A program made the position numbers and the translations under genes. Under the pieces are notes generated by a model, which worked only from the letters and a program-made list of their open reading frames with translations, had not been told where the DNA came from and did not search any database. Source: Myxococcaceae bacterium (lineage in GTDB: Bacteria; Myxococcota; Myxococcia; Myxococcales; Myxococcaceae). Taken from it: a stretch of 8,428 nt of DNA. Below, one piece after another: positions 5,395-8,428 of this stretch (the stretch's first letter is position 1; each line of letters begins with the position of its first letter). The DNA lies in assembly GCA_018262385.1 (NCBI GenBank), contig JAGSPQ010000391.1, positions 1-8,428 on the forward strand. Direction: 5' to 3'.

Positions 5395-7578
5395 GTGCTC
5401 GCGCCTCGGGTGCGCCTGGGTTGGAGCACCCGCGGTTTGCGGCTGACCCTCAGTGGCGCGCTCTGGGCCTCGATCGTCGGCCTGGCGGTGCTGCTCGGCG
5501 GCGCCTACGGGCTGATCAACCAGCGGGCGGAAGAAGCGGTCGGGCGGAACGCGCGCCAGCTTCAGGACGAAGCAATCTCGCGGGTCGCCACCGGCGTCGA
5601 GGCGTACATCGTCCAGGGCCAGGGCGTGGTGGCCCGGCTGGCGCAGCAGCTGATCGCGGGCCACTGCGCCGACCCGGAGTCGTGCCTGATGGCCGAGCTG
5701 CTCGCCCACCGGCACCTCGCGGAGGTCACGCTCACCCAGGGGGTCGAGCAGGGCGAGGATGAAGAGGGCCTCACCGTGCTCGCGGAGGAAGGCCGCCGGC
5801 AGACCACGGTGTTTCGCCGCCCCGGATCCGACGCCGAGGTCTGCACCCGGGTGGTGGCGAAGGAAGGCTCGGGGTACGTCGCGCGCACCCGCTGCCGCCC
5901 GCCGCACCTGGTGATGACCCAGACGGCCAGGCAGACGACGGGGGAGGCCCGGGATCCAACCGCCAGCTACGGCTTCAGCACCCCGGCGGTCTCCTTCCGG
6001 CGCGGCCGGACGCTGATGTCGGATCTGAGCTACTCGCAGCTCGACGACGTGTTGCCGGTGGCGCAGCAGCGGGTGGTGCTCCAGGCGCTCCAGGGGGTGG
6101 AGAACGCCGAGCACCAGCTGCTGGGGGTGCTGAAGGTCGGGCTGCTGGAGAAGGGGCTGAGCGAGTACGTCCAGCAGGAGCACGTCAACCGGGAGGACCC
6201 GAACGACCCCTACCGGATCTTCGTTGCCGACAACCAGGGCCGGCTGATCACCGGGCTCCAGGCGGGAGACCCGCTGGTCGAGATGGGAGACGACCTGCGG
6301 ATTCAGCCGCTGGCGCTCGGGCCCGAGGTGAAGCGGGCGCTCGAGGATCCGGCGCTCCAGGCGCTGAGCGATGAGCAGCCGGACGGGCTGGGGACCTTCG
6401 CGCTCGAGGCCGCCCGGTTCCACGCCCGCTACCGCTACATCAAGCAGTCGCAGGACTGGGCGCTGGTGGTGGTCGGGCCCGACGACTACTACCTGAAGGC
6501 GCTGCGGGAGCAGCAGCGGCCGCTGTTGCTGGGGATGTCGGGCGTGTTTCTGCTGCTGTTCGTCGGCGGGGTGGTGGCGGTGCGGGTGATGCGCCGGGCC
6601 CTGTCGCAGATCGAGCACGAGACGAAGGGGATGACCCGGTTCGACTTCTCGGCGGCGACCCCCCACTCGCCGTTCGCCGACATCCGCGAGACGCTCTTCA
6701 GCCTCGAGCAGGCGAAGACGGCGGTGCGCGCGATGGGGAAGTACGTGCCGCTCGAGCTGGTGCGAAAGCTGTTCGAGGAGAACCGCGAGCCGACGCTGGG
6801 GGGGACGCTGCGGGAAGTGACGATCTTCTTCTCCGACATCGAGGGCTTCACCACCCGCGCCGAGGAAGAGCCGCCCGACGTGGTCGCCCAGTGGTTGGGC
6901 CGGTACCTCGAGGTGATGACGAGGGCGGTCCACGCCGAGGAAGGCACGGTCGACAAGTTCATCGGCGACTCGGTGATGGCGCTGTGGAATGCGCCGCGAC
7001 TCAATGACGAGCACGCGGTGCTGGCGTGCCGGGCCGCGCTGCGCTGCCAGCGGGAAACCGGGCAGCTGTACGGGTCGAAGGAGTGGGGCGGGCGCCCGCC
7101 GCTGGTGACCCGGATCGGGCTCCACGTCGACTCGGTGATGGTCGGCCACTTCGGGGCCCCCGATCGGCTCAGCTACACCGCGATCGGCGACGGGGTGAAC
7201 CTCGCCTCGCGGCTGGAGGGGCTGAACAAGCAGTACGGCACCACGATCCTCGTCAGCCACGAGGTGCAGCGGCGGGCCCAGCACCAGTTCGCTTTTCGCC
7301 GGCTGGACCTCGTGGCGGTGAAGGGGAAGTCGAACGCGATCCCGGTCTACGAGCTGCTCGGCGCGCTCGAGCAGCCGGGGCTGATCACCGAGGCGATCCA
7401 GCGGTACGAGCAGGGGCTCGCGCTCTACGTCGCGGGCCAGTTCGCTCAGGCGCGCGCGCTGCTGCTGCACAACCCGAAGGATCTCCCGAGCCAGGCGCTG
7501 GCCGAGCGTTGCGCGAAGCTGGAGCGGGATCCGCCTGCGCAGCCCTGGGCGGGGATCTCGTTCGCCCAGTCGAAGTAG
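5395..7578 (+). CDS. Membrane class III adenylate/guanylate cyclase with periplasmic sensor
   Basis: This 727-residue enzyme makes cyclic AMP (most likely) from ATP at the inner membrane. TM1 (about 19-41) and TM2 (377-396) flank a periplasmic sensor of some 330 residues that looks Cache-like; DPYRIFVADNQGRLITG (271-287) is typical. Four sensor cysteines (91, 97, 150, 167) could form two disulfides. A short HAMP-like linker leads to MGKYVPLELV (447-456), then the cyclase domain (about 472-655). Metal aspartates D481 (FFSDIEGFTT) and D525 (KFIGDS), purine-reading K521, T595 (SYTAIGD) in place of Asp, and transition-state N602 and R606 (GVNLASRLE) are all present. This is the class IIIb pattern, and the enzyme should be active. 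The tail (663-727) has a TPR-like helix pair (YEQGLALYVAGQFAQARALL). GTG 5395 is the first in-frame start after the PEGA stop, with GTG 5410 an alternative; neither has a good Shine-Dalgarno, suggesting coupling. Guanylate cyclase activity is less likely but not excluded. Confidence 0.92.
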   Translation: MLAPRVRLGWSTRGLRLTLSGALWASIVGLAVLLGGAYGLINQRAEEAVGRNARQLQDEAISRVATGVEAYIVQGQGVVARLAQQLIAGHCADPESCLMAELLAHRHLAEVTLTQGVEQGEDEEGLTVLAEEGRRQTTVFRRPGSDAEVCTRVVAKEGSGYVARTRCRPPHLVMTQTARQTTGEARDPTASYGFSTPAVSFRRGRTLMSDLSYSQLDDVLPVAQQRVVLQALQGVENAEHQLLGVLKVGLLEKGLSEYVQQEHVNREDPNDPYRIFVADNQGRLITGLQAGDPLVEMGDDLRIQPLALGPEVKRALEDPALQALSDEQPDGLGTFALEAARFHARYRYIKQSQDWALVVVGPDDYYLKALREQQRPLLLGMSGVFLLLFVGGVVAVRVMRRALSQIEHETKGMTRFDFSAATPHSPFADIRETLFSLEQAKTAVRAMGKYVPLELVRKLFEENREPTLGGTLREVTIFFSDIEGFTTRAEEEPPDVVAQWLGRYLEVMTRAVHAEEGTVDKFIGDSVMALWNAPRLNDEHAVLACRAALRCQRETGQLYGSKEWGGRPPLVTRIGLHVDSVMVGHFGAPDRLSYTAIGDGVNLASRLEGLNKQYGTTILVSHEVQRRAQHQFAFRRLDLVAVKGKSNAIPVYELLGALEQPGLITEAIQRYEQGLALYVAGQFAQARALLLHNPKDLPSQALAERCAKLERDPPAQPWAGISFAQSK

Positions 7579-7581
7579 CGG

Positions 7582-8103
7582 TCAGTTCCCGGCGACCTTC
7601 TTCACCGCGGTCATCACCTGCGCGTCGAACTCGGCGGCGGTGAGGCCCTTGGTCTCGATCACCTTGATGATCCGGCCCCGCTTGTCGATCACCGCCACGT
7701 CGCCCGCCATGCTCACCCCGAGGGTCTGGTAGAGGTCGAGCCCGAGCGCCGGCGACGCCTTCATCGCCACCAACGAGAACCCGTACTGCTTCGTCTCGGC
7801 GTACGCCTTCACGGGCACCGGGTCGGCGGCCTCCATGTGAAAGGCGAAGATCGCCAGCCGCTCGGCGGGGTATTGGTCGCGCAGCTTCTGGAACAGCTCG
7901 AGGGAGCGCGGGCTGAAGCTGTCCCGCTCGCTGAAGCAGGTGACCAGCACCGGCACCCGCTGGGTCTGGTAGCCGGGGAAGGAGTGCTTGTCGCCGTAGA
8001 CGTCGGTGAACTCCATCGGCGTCGGGTACTTCGGCTTGAAGACCGACCAGCCGATCGCACCGAGGATTCCGAGGACGAACACCGCCGCGAGTGCGTTCTT
8101 CAT
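7582..8103 (-). CDS. Membrane-anchored thioredoxin-fold (TlpA/redoxin-like) protein, atypical active site
   Basis: This 173-residue protein has a single N-terminal hydrophobic anchor (4-22) and a thioredoxin-like domain facing the periplasm. The fold is suggested by VPVLVTCFSERDSFSPRSLELFQKL (50-74), which sits where the active-site strand and helix fall, and by LGVSMAGDVAVIDKRGRI (128-145), the family's GV-x-x-x-P-T-x-x-x-ID strand. Two hallmarks are missing. C56 is the only cysteine, with Glu59 where the second Cys of CxxC should be, and Gly134 replaces the cis-Pro. Classical disulfide reductase activity is therefore unlikely; a one-Cys peroxidase-like, binding or structural role is possible. 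The length suits small TlpA-type proteins. The ATG at 8103 has no clear Shine-Dalgarno. It ends 3 bp from the convergent cyclase and starts 48 nt after the gene to its right, with which it may share a transcript. Confidence 0.78.
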   Translation of the reverse strand: MKNALAAVFVLGILGAIGWSVFKPKYPTPMEFTDVYGDKHSFPGYQTQRVPVLVTCFSERDSFSPRSLELFQKLRDQYPAERLAIFAFHMEAADPVPVKAYAETKQYGFSLVAMKASPALGLDLYQTLGVSMAGDVAVIDKRGRIIKVIETKGLTAAEFDAQVMTAVKKVAGN

Positions 8104-8151
8104 GGGGCGGAAGTTAGGCCGCGCGATCGCCGCGGTCGAGCACTGGCTGGA

Positions 8152-8428
8152 CTACGAGCCGCGCAGCTCGTCTTTGGCTGCGTCGCCCGAGTCGATCACC
8201 ACGAACACGTCGGTGCAGCGGCCGACCCCGTAGTTGTCGAGCACGGTCGCCCGCAGCTTGTACGGCCCCTTCTCGGGGACCAGCGACGAGAGGTTCACTT
8301 CTCCCGGCTCGAAGTTGAACGCCTGCCGGCCGAGCAGATCGATCCGCTCCTTGCCCATGATCAGCCCCTCGGTGAAGCCGACCGCGGCGCGGTTGACCAC
8401 CTTGCCTTCGGGGGTGAGCACCTCGATC
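8152..8428 (-). CDS. C-terminal part of an unknown protein, cut by the window edge
   Basis: The frame is open through the right edge and stops with TAG at 8154-8152, so about 91 C-terminal residues are visible and the start lies outside. I do not recognise the family. The visible part has alternating hydrophobic strands and turns (VLTPEGKVVNRAAVGF, YKLRATVLDNYG, DVFVVID), suggesting the last strands of a beta-sandwich or similar extracytoplasmic domain. It ends in a charged tail (DSGDAAKDELRGS) with one Cys. A GTG within the last bases is in frame but is unlikely to be the true start because the frame continues past it. The 48-nt gap to the thioredoxin-like gene at 8103 has no visible hairpin, so the two may form an operon. 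Confidence 0.65.
   Translation of the reverse strand, partial: IEVLTPEGKVVNRAAVGFTEGLIMGKERIDLLGRQAFNFEPGEVNLSSLVPEKGPYKLRATVLDNYGVGRCTDVFVVIDSGDAAKDELRGS

Noticed and set aside
5377..7470. 697-residue open frame on the minus strand opposite the cyclase
   Set aside because: It is Arg/His/Leu/Pro-rich antisense shadow with no motifs, and it covers a clear class III cyclase.
7572..7610. Imperfect GAAG/CTTC and GGTC/GACC symmetry at the cyclase end as a terminator
   Set aside because: Stems are 4 bp, interrupted and without a T-run on either strand; too weak to call.
8006..8233. 75-residue plus-strand frame across the thioredoxin-like gene start
   Set aside because: It overlaps two minus-strand genes, has no ribosome-binding site and no recognisable features.

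Overview
The window is very GC-rich, compact and coding on both strands, with strong third-position GC bias. It carries lipoproteins with Pro/Asp-Ala-Gly linkers, a cysteine-rich repeat lipoprotein, tandem PilZ-like domains, a PEGA protein and a membrane class III nucleotide cyclase. This combination suggests a myxobacterium-like member of the Myxococcota (Deltaproteobacteria); that is inference from gene style, not from a marker gene. No rRNA, tRNA, CRISPR array, insertion sequence or phage gene was seen.

Layout. Bases 1-204 are a leader with no convincing gene. At 205-1068 (+) is an uncharacterised envelope protein, probably a lipoprotein. It converges with a tight leftward three-gene operon: a PDAG-repeat lipoprotein (4551-3805), a Cys-rich propeller-like lipoprotein (3796-1700) and a two-domain PilZ-like protein (1690-1076). 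Junctions in this operon are 8 and 9 nt, and each downstream ribosome-binding site overlaps the preceding stop codon. A 52-bp divergent intergenic region (4552-4603) holds a perfect 7-bp inverted repeat. Rightwards from it come an exported PEGA-domain protein whose reading frame is broken near 4866-4890 (4604-5387), then a 727-residue adenylate/guanylate cyclase (5395-7578) with a periplasmic sensor, class IIIb-type catalytic residues and a TPR-like tail. The cyclase converges, 3 bp away, with a leftward membrane-anchored thioredoxin-fold protein (8103-7582) that lacks the second active-site Cys and the cis-Pro. The C-terminal part of another leftward gene runs off the right edge.

How the genes may work together. 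Most products are exported or envelope-anchored, and two intracellular second-messenger systems are represented: cyclic AMP/GMP synthesis (cyclase) and probable c-di-GMP sensing (PilZ). The divergent arrangement around a possible operator makes co-regulation of the two operons plausible but unproven. I see no clear multi-gene system that is certainly new. The points most worth checking are the PEGA frameshift, which a single GC dinucleotide would repair, the lipoprotein-lipoprotein-PilZ operon and the degenerate thioredoxin.
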